Source of the DNA: Trichococcus patagoniensis
GTDB taxonomy: Bacteria; Bacillota; Bacilli; Lactobacillales; Aerococcaceae
Assembly (NCBI RefSeq): GCF_003051085.1
Contig: NZ_QAOM01000022.1
Location: forward strand, 1 to 41,369
Direction of reading: 5' to 3'
Length of the DNA stretch: 41,369 nucleotides
Shown: positions 9,335 through 17,210 of the stretch, piece after piece
Layout of the letters: each line of letters starts with the position of its first letter
Numbering within the stretch: the stretch's first letter is position 1
Translations under genes and position numbers: made by a program
The notes under the pieces: model-generated
Databases searched by the model: none
Told to the model about the DNA's origin: nothing
What the model saw: only the letters and a program-made list of their open reading frames with translations

Positions 9335-10160
9335 ATTCAAACTCCTCTCCAAATAATTTTAGTCCAAAAACAATCCCCCATAAAATATCACTGCCGGATG
9401 TCGATCCCACCTGTTTCAAATCATGTATTGCTTTCGTTATCCCCTGTTCTTCACCTTTCGATGCAGCAATAAAGATGTTTTGAATGGTTTGCGAGAAGCG
9501 TCCCTCCACTGCTTCCCGGATCTCCGCGTAACTTACGGCATTTGTTTTTGATTTCGCACTATCTTTTAGTTGCAAATAAAAAGAAGGAAAAGATTTCTTC
9601 GCATATAGACTGGCAAAGAGTCCCGTTATAAAATCATCTCCGGTAGGTGTCAACCCGATACCGAGTCCTAAAATCCGCAATAACTGCTGATAGGCTAATT
9701 CTTTTTCATTTCTCAGCCAACAGTTTTTAAATCCATCCATTTCAACTACAATTTTTTCCCTTGCATAATGATCCATTGGGTTGATTACGGGTATTTTTTC
9801 ACTGGATTGAGCAGTGGCTTGACCTTTTTCGAAAATCCCCAAAAATACAGCGCTTTCATTTTCTGGCAAAAAAATAATCGGCAGACATTCAAATGCAGCT
9901 TCCTTTTCAAGTCTATACGTGCGACTTGGATTTTCAGCGATCAATTCGCTAGCTCGGATACCAATGAAATCGTGTTCGAACCATTCCAAACTATCGCAAT
10001 CAAAAAGAATGGTGAGCGGTGCCCTATCCAGCCTTCGTGTAGCGACGGTCAATAAAATTTCATTATTTATTCCAAAGTTTATGCTGTTCTTAAAGGTGTG
10101 CATTCTTTCCAACCGCTGATCCTCTAACCGAATCGGTATTTGTTTATCGAAGGTATGCAC
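9312..10160 (-). CDS. DUF2877 protein, YlbF/AllH-like carbamoyltransferase subunit
   Basis: A 282-residue protein with the DUF2877 signature GLGIGLTPTGDDFITGL at about two thirds of its length and a C-terminal VGSTSGSDILWG. YlbF of E. coli is the third component of oxamate carbamoyltransferase. The start is uncertain. AAAGGAGG lies at 10174-10181, so a GTG at 10160 is the nearest usable codon downstream of it, with a rather long 13-base spacer. A TTG at 10184 would place the ribosome binding site inside the gene. The gene overlaps fdrA by 23 bases. A gap of about 200 bases with two hairpins separates it from the ankyrin gene upstream. Confidence 0.88.
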   Translation of the reverse strand: MHTFDKQIPIRLEDQRLERMHTFKNSINFGINNEILLTVATRRLDRAPLTILFDCDSLEWFEHDFIGIRASELIAENPSRTYRLEKEAAFECLPIIFLPENESAVFLGIFEKGQATAQSSEKIPVINPMDHYAREKIVVEMDGFKNCWLRNEKELAYQQLLRILGLGIGLTPTGDDFITGLFASLYAKKSFPSFYLQLKDSAKSKTNAVSYAEIREAVEGRFSQTIQNIFIAASKGEEQGITKAIHDLKQVGSTSGSDILWGIVFGLKLFGEEFEYGYSNSN

Positions 10161-10261
10161 TCTGATAACGGTTCCTCCTTTCAATTTATTAACTACTCAT
10201 AATATAACCCAAATTTTTAAAAATAAAATGGACACTCCTTACAATAAAAAGTGACTTTTTC

Positions 10262-10320
10262 TGGTTACTTTAACCAACAGCGTCCAATGCCGGGTAAAGC
10301 AGAAGCTTTTATCCCGGCAT
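10262..10320 (-). promoter_or_regulatory. Two stable hairpins between the ankyrin and DUF2877 genes
   Basis: TGGTTA-CTT-TAACCA at 10262-10276 and a longer stem with arms ATGCCGGG (10287-10294) and CCCGGCAT (10313-10320). Neither has a U-tract on the minus strand, so simple termination is unlikely. They may tune or protect the intra-operon transcript. Confidence 0.4.
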
Positions 10321-10361
10321 CCGGCGGTTCCGTTTTTTTCAAATCATTTTTATTCGTGTAC

Positions 10362-11450
10362 CTATTTTTTGCTCATCAAGCGGTTCATTTGTTCCTCGAA
10401 CAAAGGATTTTGAGGCATAATGACTTTGGCTTGGCTGAGTACTTCTATTGCAGCTGCTGTATTCCCAAGACTCTTCAGACTGTTCGCCTTGTGGAACAGA
10501 TAGTCTACCCGATTGGGCAATTCATCCAACAATTGATCCGTTTCTTCTATGGCTTCCTCATGGCGTCCTAACTTCCTCAAGAAGTTGGTCTTATGGTAGC
10601 GAAGAAATTCGCTGTTGGTCGAACGGACTCCCCCGTCCAAATAGTCTAGCGCTTTTTCCGGGTTGTCTCTTTTATTTTCTAAATTTGCTAAATAAAAGGC
10701 AAACTGACGGTCCAATGCAAGTCCTTCGGAATAATAAAAAGCGCTGGCGGAATAGTCTTTGATCATTTCAAATGTGTAGCCCAAGAAAAATAATTTTTGA
10801 GTATCATCCGGTAACGGAGCGATCTGTTTTAGTGCTTCAAAATACTTCTCTGCCCGCAATAACGCGCGCACATCTGCATAACCATCTGAATACGGCTTCT
10901 TTAAAATAGCCAACACCTTCGTCTGGTGAAGTTCCTCTGCGTAATCCAGTGCATTTTTTCCTGAAAAATCTGCTATTGTTACATCTGCTTGTGCCCGCAG
11001 CAGTTCAAGAATGATTTCCTGGTATAAAAAGCCACCATCTCCGAGAATAACGGCTTCCAGGAGAGCCGTCCAACCGAGACGATTGACATGATCAACCGGC
11101 ACCCCCGCACGAATGGCTGCTTGCACTACTTTTAGATAGCCTTTTTCACTGGATGGCAACAGCGCGGTCCCGCCAAACTGATTCGTCTGCGTTACTTGCG
11201 GCTGATAAGCGAGCAGCAATTGAAAGACATCTGAAAAACCATTGGCCGCTGCCGCAATGAAGGGCGATAGTTGGTCTCTATTCTTTTGATTGGGACTGAA
11301 ACCGGCATTCAAGCACGCAGCCGTAAGCAAAAGATCATTTTTTTGCACTGCATGCATGAGCGGGCTTTGCCCATGCTCATCGATACTGTCCAATGGCGTC
11401 TTCTTTAAAATGTTTAGTGCTTCTTGTATTTTATGATTATTTGCTGTCAT
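10362..11450 (-). CDS. Ankyrin-repeat / TPR-like protein in the FdrA operon
   Basis: A 362-residue soluble protein. The first half (about residues 15-190) carries five to six ankyrin repeats with cues such as DEHGQSPLMHAVQKNDLLL, NRDQLSPFIAAAANGFSDV, NQFGGTALLPSSEKGYLKVV and NRLGWTALLEAVILGD. The second half (about 195-362) looks like TPR helices, for example FFLGYTFEMIKDYSASAFYYSEGLAL and KANSLKSLGNTAAAIEVLSQAK. There is no signal peptide. The ATG at 11450 follows AAGGGG. It lies between the amidohydrolases and the carbamoyltransferase genes, so it is probably a scaffold or modulator for those enzymes; no catalytic motif is visible. The combination inside a catabolic operon is unusual. Confidence 0.85.
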   Translation of the reverse strand: MTANNHKIQEALNILKKTPLDSIDEHGQSPLMHAVQKNDLLLTAACLNAGFSPNQKNRDQLSPFIAAAANGFSDVFQLLLAYQPQVTQTNQFGGTALLPSSEKGYLKVVQAAIRAGVPVDHVNRLGWTALLEAVILGDGGFLYQEIILELLRAQADVTIADFSGKNALDYAEELHQTKVLAILKKPYSDGYADVRALLRAEKYFEALKQIAPLPDDTQKLFFLGYTFEMIKDYSASAFYYSEGLALDRQFAFYLANLENKRDNPEKALDYLDGGVRSTNSEFLRYHKTNFLRKLGRHEEAIEETDQLLDELPNRVDYLFHKANSLKSLGNTAAAIEVLSQAKVIMPQNPLFEEQMNRLMSKK

Positions 11451-11486
11451 ATTTTCCCCTTCTTCCCAATAGACGTACTGTTTATT

Positions 11487-11577
11487 AAGGATTGTATATT
11501 TTGCCTTTGTTTATAAGGATTGTATATTTTGCCTTTGTTTATAAGGATTGTATATTTTGCCTTTGTTTATAAGGATT
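11487..11577. repeat. 28-bp tandem repeat, three copies plus 7 bases
   Basis: Units start at 11487, 11515 and 11543, each beginning AAGGATTGTATATTTTGCCT and ending TTGTTTAT, followed by a partial AAGGATT. The array overlaps the 3' end of the amidohydrolase gene. Because 28 is not a multiple of three, each copy is read in a different frame and the stop falls in the middle of the array. Confidence 0.95.
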
Positions 11578-12761
11578 CTTTCTTGCGATTGCGGAGCTCT
11601 AGCAACAGCTTCAGCACTACATGACGCATTCAGTAAAACAAAACTCGCTTCATCGCCGACTTTGGGCCACTGATAGACTGACTCCTGATCAAGAGGCGTC
11701 ACACCTTCCGTAATGTACGCGAGGCTTTCGCGCAGTTTTCTTTCGGTGGTCTTGCCTGTGTACTCACAAAATTCTTTTACCCGTTCTAGCACATCGCCCG
11801 ATCCATACGGACCCCATGAGTCATAAAAGCCATCACACCCCATCCCGACAAAAACACCCGCTTCGGTCAGAAGATCGATAGGGATCAGTTTTCTTTGCAG
11901 ACTGATGGGAACCGTCGTCAAGATTTGAACATTGTTATCCTTCAAACGTTTTGCAAACGCCCGTTGTTTGCTTTCGCCGATACCATTTAACCCAAACGCA
12001 TGACTAAAACTCGTTTTCCCTCTGTATCCCTGCTGTTCCACCATCCGCAGCCAATGATCCATTGTATAATACCCTAAATGACCAGAATCGTGGAGATGAA
12101 AATCCACATCACTTTGGTATTCTTTTGCGATATCCATCGTTAATTGTAAGGACGCTTCGATATTTTTATCGATCCCACCTGGATCCAGCGCGCCCAGCAT
12201 CGTGGCACCTGATTGTAAGGCTTGCCTCAATAAGTCGGGCACTTCCGCATGCCGTAACAGACCGTGCTGCGGAAAGGCAACAATATCATAGGTGACGTAC
12301 TCCTTGTATTTGTCTAAGGCTTTTTTGACGCCTTTCAGATTTTCCAAGCGAATAAACGGATCAATATTCACATGTGTCCGAATATGATTCACACCATTTT
12401 TCAGATGCCGTTCGATCATGGTTTGTGCACGCTGCTCTATTGTTTTTGCTAGCTCCGTCAATTCTGCTGCTTCCATTTCTAAGCGGTGATCCAGGTTTTT
12501 GGAAGGACGGCTTGCTTTCCATTCTAAGGACAGATAAGTCTTATCCAGATGATTGTGTAGCTCCTTAAATGCCGGTAGAGCCAATTTTTGCTTGGCGTCA
12601 AAACCTTCTCCGTCGGGTTGCCTGTTCTCGGCAGCACTGATTTCAACAACTTGTCCTTGCTCATCCACTTTCAGATGGAAAAGACCGGTCTCTGTCTGCA
12701 CTCTGCCGTAAGAATCCATACTTTCTCCCGTTTCCAACCGAACATTCCATATCCAATTCAT
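11511..12761 (-). CDS. CodA-like amidohydrolase (cytosine deaminase-related), copy 2
   Basis: A 416-residue amidohydrolase-superfamily enzyme. Metal-site candidates are H69-x-H71 (HNHLDK), H222/H224 (FHLHDSG), H254 (SHAFG) and D310 (GCDGFYDSWGPYG), with AFPQHGLLR between them. Cytosine deaminase of E. coli has Glu three residues after the metal His; here that position is Asp (D225). Family members deaminate or hydrolyse N-heterocycles such as cytosine, isocytosine, isoguanine or creatinine. It overlaps its upstream paralogue by four bases (ATGA), so the two are translationally coupled. The C-terminus (from about residue 395) is encoded by the 28-bp tandem repeat and may vary between strains. 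Substrate unknown. Confidence 0.88.
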   Translation of the reverse strand: MNWIWNVRLETGESMDSYGRVQTETGLFHLKVDEQGQVVEISAAENRQPDGEGFDAKQKLALPAFKELHNHLDKTYLSLEWKASRPSKNLDHRLEMEAAELTELAKTIEQRAQTMIERHLKNGVNHIRTHVNIDPFIRLENLKGVKKALDKYKEYVTYDIVAFPQHGLLRHAEVPDLLRQALQSGATMLGALDPGGIDKNIEASLQLTMDIAKEYQSDVDFHLHDSGHLGYYTMDHWLRMVEQQGYRGKTSFSHAFGLNGIGESKQRAFAKRLKDNNVQILTTVPISLQRKLIPIDLLTEAGVFVGMGCDGFYDSWGPYGSGDVLERVKEFCEYTGKTTERKLRESLAYITEGVTPLDQESVYQWPKVGDEASFVLLNASCSAEAVARAPQSQERILINKGKIYNPYKQRQNIQSL

Positions 12762-14008
12762 CCGCGATAGGCTCCTTTCAAGTCAATATCAGTTTTGTGA
12801 ATAATCGTTCCGTTTGAAATAACAGTAGAGATGGGACATTGGCGTGCAATCAGATGCGCTGAACTGACGGCATCCACCAAAATGGCATTGGCACTATCAT
12901 CTATTTTGGGCCAGATACGCGCGCCTTTTTCACTCAGGGGCGTTATCCCACCTGTCGCGAATTTTAAAGATTGGCCTATCCGGTACTCATCCACCCAGTG
13001 AAACCGTCTGGCAACTTGATTCAGTTTCTGAACAGTATTTCCTGTACCAAATGGGGACCAATGATCGATTAAACTATCATGCCCGAATGCAACTTGAATC
13101 CCTTTCTTATCCAAATAAGCAATAGGCAGCGTAATCGGATCGTCTCCCATCGCAATTGTAGTGGTGACGTTTACGTGATTTTCTGCCATTCGTTGCACCA
13201 GCGCGTCACGTTCAGCACCTTGGACTCCCGCTAAAGCAAAGGCATGACTGATCGTTACGGGTGCTTGAAAGTGATGCGCTTCGATGGTGTCCACGATGCG
13301 ATGCATTTCAAAAGCTCCCAGCGTATCCAAATCATGAAGATGGATATCTATGCCTACACCATATTTTTCCGCCAGTTCAAAAGTCTTCTCTAAAACCCCA
13401 CCGATATCATGATCCATCATAGCCGGATCCACTCCGCCAATATGAGTCACGCCCATCGCGAGCGCTTCTTCCATGACCGTTAAGAAGTCCTCTCCATTTC
13501 GCAGCAGCCCATGTTGAGGAAAGGCTACGATTTCATAGGTGATTCTGTCTTTATATTGATCCAGCACTTCTTTGATTATTGCAACGTGCTTCGTTTTCAT
13601 TTGGGGATCAACATTTACATGCGTGCGAATGTGCGTATGACCATTCGCAATATAATGCTGAATCATATGATGGGCACGGTCTGCTGCGCTTGCCAATTGT
13701 GCGGGCAATAACACTTTTTCTTCTTCTAACCGGGTGAATATACCGTTCGCCGCTTCCGAGGGGGCGTGCCACTCGCCACCAAAATAGGTTTTGTCCAGAT
13801 GCACATGCATTTCTTTTAGCGAAGGCAGCAACAACTGGCCTTGAGCATCCAGAATTTCGGCTCCGTTCGGGTCTATCTGTTCAGCAAACTTAACAAAGCG
13901 CCCGTTCTCGATCAAAAGCGCCCCGATTTCTGTTTGGGTGGCTACAACGGTCTCGTTCTCATACAAGTAACCGGCCTCTAATCGTACATTTTGAATCAGC
14001 AGCTTCAT
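12758..14008 (-). CDS. CodA-like amidohydrolase (cytosine deaminase-related), copy 1
   Basis: A 416-residue paralogue of the next gene and the first gene of the operon. Conserved features: H68-x-H70 (MHVHLDK), RTHVNVDP, AFPQHGLLRNG, H223/H225 (IHLHDLD), H255 (ISHAFAL) and D311 (GHDSLIDHWSPFGTGN). These are the metal-binding positions expected for the cytosine deaminase branch. The ATG at 14008 follows AGGAGTGAGCGT, a good spacing. Having two coupled paralogues suggests successive hydrolyses, two related substrates or a heteromeric enzyme. Probably controlled by the divergent PucR-type regulator. It is not likely to be the housekeeping pyrimidine salvage enzyme, since no codB-like permease or pyrimidine genes lie here. 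Confidence 0.88.
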   Translation of the reverse strand: MKLLIQNVRLEAGYLYENETVVATQTEIGALLIENGRFVKFAEQIDPNGAEILDAQGQLLLPSLKEMHVHLDKTYFGGEWHAPSEAANGIFTRLEEEKVLLPAQLASAADRAHHMIQHYIANGHTHIRTHVNVDPQMKTKHVAIIKEVLDQYKDRITYEIVAFPQHGLLRNGEDFLTVMEEALAMGVTHIGGVDPAMMDHDIGGVLEKTFELAEKYGVGIDIHLHDLDTLGAFEMHRIVDTIEAHHFQAPVTISHAFALAGVQGAERDALVQRMAENHVNVTTTIAMGDDPITLPIAYLDKKGIQVAFGHDSLIDHWSPFGTGNTVQKLNQVARRFHWVDEYRIGQSLKFATGGITPLSEKGARIWPKIDDSANAILVDAVSSAHLIARQCPISTVISNGTIIHKTDIDLKGAYRG

Positions 14009-14042
14009 ACGCTCACTCCTTTTTATCTTTGGATTTTATCTT

Positions 14043-14075
14043 ACTGTAACAATACTTTGGCATCATTAGTACAGT
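14043..14075. promoter_or_regulatory. Possible operator for the divergent PucR-type regulator
   Basis: ACTGTA (14043-14048) and TACAGT (14070-14075) form a split inverted repeat in the divergent intergenic region. The location fits control of the amidohydrolase operon, but the 21-base gap is long and no other copy was found to confirm it. Confidence 0.3.
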
Positions 14076-14089
14076 TGAATCAACAAAAA

Positions 14090-14117
14090 TTGTCGGTATT
14101 CATTTGTATAATATAAC
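14090..14117 (+). promoter_or_regulatory. Candidate promoter of the PucR-type regulator gene
   Basis: TTGTCG at 14090-14095 and TATAAC at 14112-14117, 16 bases apart, with an overlapping TATAAT at 14107-14112. About 45 bases upstream of the start codon. Confidence 0.4.
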
Positions 14118-14160
14118 CAAATCCATTATACTGTTTGAAAAAATAGAAAGGATACGCATA

Positions 14161-15822
14161 ATGAATATAACCGATTTCCTAGAATTACCAACCTCACACG
14201 ATTTTAGGTTAGTTGCCGGCGAAAAAGGCAGCGCCAATGACATAACCGGCGTCAACATCATGGATAATCCTTTCGCAGATGATTGGCTCTCTGCGGGTGA
14301 ACTCATCGTCACTTCTGGATACTTTTTTAAAGAGAGTTTTGAAGCTCAAAAAAAATATTTTACGCGTTTTAAGGAAATGAATATTGCGGGCGTCTGTGTG
14401 AAACCACAACTTTTTCTGAAAGAAATATCACCCAATTTAAAGGCACTCTGCAACGATTTAGCTCTCCCTTTGATTGAAATTCCCTATGGTATCGCTTTCT
14501 CTAAGATCATCAAAACGGTTATGCAACAAATCGAAGCGACATTAGAGAACGAAAAACAAATAGCCCTTGATATTCACTCCCAATTTTTTGAGACTAGCTT
14601 AAATAGTGGCGGCATTGCCTCGATTACCAAAGAATTACGAAAAATAATCGGGAATCCTGTCGTGATAACGGCGAGCAACTGGCAGATTATGGCACATGAA
14701 GGATTGAATGGACAGCTTTTGGGAACATTGGATAATCATCAAAATGAATACGTTTTCCCGCATCATCTTTTCAACGATTTGCCTGTTAAAACAGAAAAAA
14801 TAAAGCATCCTTTTTATCGCAATATCGAGAAGAACAATCAAAAACTACTCTGCTGCATCACGCCCATCTACTTTAACCAGACGCACTATGGCTATGTGAT
14901 CGTTTATGTAAGCAATCGTCCTCTATTGAATATGGACTATATTGCAATAGAGAGTTGCACGATGTCTTTAGCGTTGGAAATTGTTCATCAAAAAGAAAAA
15001 AATCGCATTGAAAATCGTATTTATAGAGACTTTTTATCCGATTTACTCGCTGGCAATTTCAAAACTTTAGAGGAATTAAAACAACTGAACATGACCATAG
15101 ACTACGAATTGAATTATGCAGCTTGCATCTTCACCATTCATTTTCCTGAAACACAAAACAAGTCTGTTCTGGAACTCCGTCGAGAAGAAGAAACCATGGA
15201 ACAGATCCTGGGCGCTTGCCAAAGATATACCCAGTCCAATTTTTTGCCCTTCCATCTCTTTAAACGCGGACATCAACTGGTCGGGATTCTGGGTACGGAA
15301 AAGAGGTTAGCTACCGGCGCCTCACAATTACAGCAAATCACCATTCTAAAGAAATTGAAGCTGTTTTTGGAAGAACGGTTTTCAAACACACTTCAATCCG
15401 CTGTGGTTGTTGGTTCGACTCAACCGCTATTATCTGTGAACCAAAGCTACGATGAGGCCGAAAATATCCTCAAATCTCTTTCCGATGACAGGAATGGGAT
15501 TTATTTTCTAAATGATTTGTATTTAGAAGCCTTTTTGGTTAAGCAAATATCCGATCCAGATTCTTCGGTATTTATAGATTATTTTTTGCATGACCTCATT
15601 GCATATGATCAAGAAAACAACTCGAATTTAGTGGACACGTTGGATGTCTTTTTGAAAAACCATCATAACATTGCCTCTGCCTCTAGGGATTTATTCATTC
15701 ATCGCAATACGCTCTTGTACCGATTAGATAGGATCAAAGATATTCTCAATTATGACTTCAACGATGCGAATCATACCCTGTCGTTACAATTAGCTTTAAA
15801 GCTATATGCAAAATACACATAG
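14161..15822 (+). CDS. PucR-family transcriptional regulator of the amidohydrolase/FdrA operon
   Basis: A 553-residue regulator. Residues about 5-120 form a PucR N-terminal domain (DITGVNIMDNPFADDWLSAGELIVTSG, then IAGVCVKP and LPLIEIPYG). The middle looks like a GAF-like sensor region. The last 60 residues are the PucR-type helix-turn-helix (NHHNIASASRDLFIHRNTLLYRLDRI). B. subtilis PucR controls purine catabolism, and the family commonly regulates nitrogen-compound degradation. The ATG at 14161 follows AAAGGA with a nine-base spacer; the longer frame begins at 14104 inside the promoter. It is divergent from the operon, which argues for local control, and likely senses the substrate or an intermediate. 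Confidence 0.9.
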   Translation: MNITDFLELPTSHDFRLVAGEKGSANDITGVNIMDNPFADDWLSAGELIVTSGYFFKESFEAQKKYFTRFKEMNIAGVCVKPQLFLKEISPNLKALCNDLALPLIEIPYGIAFSKIIKTVMQQIEATLENEKQIALDIHSQFFETSLNSGGIASITKELRKIIGNPVVITASNWQIMAHEGLNGQLLGTLDNHQNEYVFPHHLFNDLPVKTEKIKHPFYRNIEKNNQKLLCCITPIYFNQTHYGYVIVYVSNRPLLNMDYIAIESCTMSLALEIVHQKEKNRIENRIYRDFLSDLLAGNFKTLEELKQLNMTIDYELNYAACIFTIHFPETQNKSVLELRREEETMEQILGACQRYTQSNFLPFHLFKRGHQLVGILGTEKRLATGASQLQQITILKKLKLFLEERFSNTLQSAVVVGSTQPLLSVNQSYDEAENILKSLSDDRNGIYFLNDLYLEAFLVKQISDPDSSVFIDYFLHDLIAYDQENNSNLVDTLDVFLKNHHNIASASRDLFIHRNTLLYRLDRIKDILNYDFNDANHTLSLQLALKLYAKYT

Positions 15823-15860
15823 CGCGGTGCATCAATTATTCAATATATTTATACACAATA

Positions 15861-15869
15861 TGCTATAAT
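15861..15869 (+). promoter_or_regulatory. Extended -10 promoter of the RidA gene
   Basis: TGCTATAAT at 15861-15869 matches an extended -10 (TGnTATAAT). The -35 region is AT-rich and weak. It lies 44 bases upstream of the RidA start, so the gene can be expressed independently of the regulator gene before it. Confidence 0.5.
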
Positions 15870-15912
15870 CAAACAGAAACCGTCAACAAAAAAACCAAAG
15901 GAGACTATCATC

Positions 15913-16290
15913 ATGAAGAGACAAGCTTATACCGCAAAAGACGTCATGAGTTCAGGCCCTTATTCCCATGCGATAGACGCTGGAGAATATATATACGTAT
16001 CCGGACAGACTGCCAAGAATTCTTTGACGCTGGAAAAACAGGACTTGACTATTGAAGAACAAACGGAAGAATGTTTCAAGAATATCAACAGAATTTTAAA
16101 CGAACTGGAACTTACAGAAGCGAACGTCGTAAAGGCAAATGTCTATCTTACGGGTATGAAGCATTTCGAGAGGATGAACGAAGTGTATAAAACAAAATTT
16201 ACCGAGCCTTATCCTGCCAGGACTTGTGTCGCAGTTTTCGAATTACCGCTCGGTGCGGATGTGGAAATAGAAGTCGTGGCAAAAAGATAA
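15913..16290 (+). CDS. RidA family protein (single domain)
   Basis: A 125-residue RidA/YjgF/UK114 protein of normal family length. Conserved features: GPYSHAIDAGEYIYVSGQ at the N-terminus, EQTEECFKNI, RMNEVYKTKF, the substrate-binding arginine in YPARTCVAV, and VEIEVVA with the conserved glutamate. Expected to deaminate reactive enamines/imines or act in breakdown of ureido-type intermediates, like RutC of the pyrimidine Rut pathway. AAAGGAGACTATCATC precedes the ATG. It follows the PucR-type regulator by 90 bases on the same strand, so it probably belongs to the same physiological unit. It differs clearly from the three repeat units of the protein at 1293-2561. Confidence 0.92.
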   Translation: MKRQAYTAKDVMSSGPYSHAIDAGEYIYVSGQTAKNSLTLEKQDLTIEEQTEECFKNINRILNELELTEANVVKANVYLTGMKHFERMNEVYKTKFTEPYPARTCVAVFELPLGADVEIEVVAKR

Positions 16291-16335
16291 CATTCATTCG
16301 TTCTTTACGGAGTAAATAAAAATAAAGCAAAAAAT

Positions 16336-16390
16336 ACCTCGAATATAATGAATGAAGCCCGCTCGTTTGCTTATTCATTATATTCGAGGT
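16336..16390. terminator. Bidirectional terminator between RidA and the YeiL-like regulator
   Basis: A 17-bp stem (CCTCGAATATAATGAAT with its complement, arms 16337-16353 and 16373-16389) between convergent genes. A-rich sequence before it gives a U-tract on the minus strand. Confidence 0.8.
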
Positions 16391-16437
16391 GTTGTTGATT
16401 TAATCGTCTATTTTACCGAGTGGTGACTTCTATGTCA

Positions 16438-17133
16438 CTAGTGGGAATTTTGGTTGGTATATCCATTGGTTTTCAAACTTAACTTTTCCAACGCTTCTTT
16501 ACTGACAATGAAATATTGTCGGCCTCTTTTTTCCAATAATCCTTCTTCACGGAATTTGTTGAGCGTGTATAATAAATGTCGGTAGCTTACTCCCACATAT
16601 TCCGCTGTCTCCGTAAGTTTTTCTTGAAAATAGCCATTATTTTCAATTTGAAGAATGTATTTTGCTAATCTATTTTTGAGTTCATAATCTTGCATAGCTG
16701 TGTAATGATCTGTTCTTTTAAGCAATTTATCACCTAAATACTTTGATAAATGCAGAAGAAAAGCATTATCCTCCAGCAGCTGTTTTTTCGCTGATGCTAA
16801 CGGAATCACCAAGCACGTACAGTCATTTATAGCCACAACATCTTTTAAATTTTTTTCTACCTCAATTAAAGATAATTCACCGATAAAATCATCTTTCTTT
16901 AGAAACTGAATCAGTGCGCGTTTTCCGTTTTCATGCACTAAATAGATCTTTGCCCTCCCATCCAACAATAAAAATAAGCAGCGAATCTCTTCGTCAAAAC
17001 GCACAATATATTCATTGCAGGAAAATTTGCAAATGTAAGCTTGATGTAACATTGCTTCCGGAAAAATTGCTTGCATGCTTCTATATACATCGACAGATTG
17101 TGCAGCATACTCTTTTAGACGAATCTTCTCCAA
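16438..17133 (-). CDS. Crp/Fnr-family regulator, YeiL-like
   Basis: A 231-residue transcription factor. Residues about 20-135 form a cyclic-nucleotide-binding-type beta barrel (IRCLFLLLDGRAKIYLVHENGKRALIQFLKKDDFIGELSLIE). The C-terminal 80 residues carry a winged helix-turn-helix (LTETAEYVGVSYRHLLYTLNKFREEGLL). The layout and the DFIGELSLIE segment resemble E. coli YeiL, a regulator linked to nitrogen starvation and stationary phase. Cysteines near residues 35-39 and 67 are present, but no proven Fe-S ligand pattern is visible. It is divergent from the HAD phosphatase gene, so the 77-base gap holds both promoters. The effector is unknown. Confidence 0.82.
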   Translation of the reverse strand: MEKIRLKEYAAQSVDVYRSMQAIFPEAMLHQAYICKFSCNEYIVRFDEEIRCLFLLLDGRAKIYLVHENGKRALIQFLKKDDFIGELSLIEVEKNLKDVVAINDCTCLVIPLASAKKQLLEDNAFLLHLSKYLGDKLLKRTDHYTAMQDYELKNRLAKYILQIENNGYFQEKLTETAEYVGVSYRHLLYTLNKFREEGLLEKRGRQYFIVSKEALEKLSLKTNGYTNQNSH

Positions 17134-17210
17134 TTTGTCACCTCACTATGATATATCTCCTATTATTATATTCTGATATGCGATATATTACAAAGAAGAG
17201 GTGGAGAAGA

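Noticed and set aside
12758-14008. Housekeeping cytosine deaminase CodA
   Set aside because: The family fits, but the operon partners and the Asp in place of catalytic Glu argue for another substrate.
16914-17210. Upstream extension of the HAD phosphatase
   Set aside because: It would overlap the opposite-strand regulator gene, and the HAD motif I with its own ribosome binding site begins at 17211.
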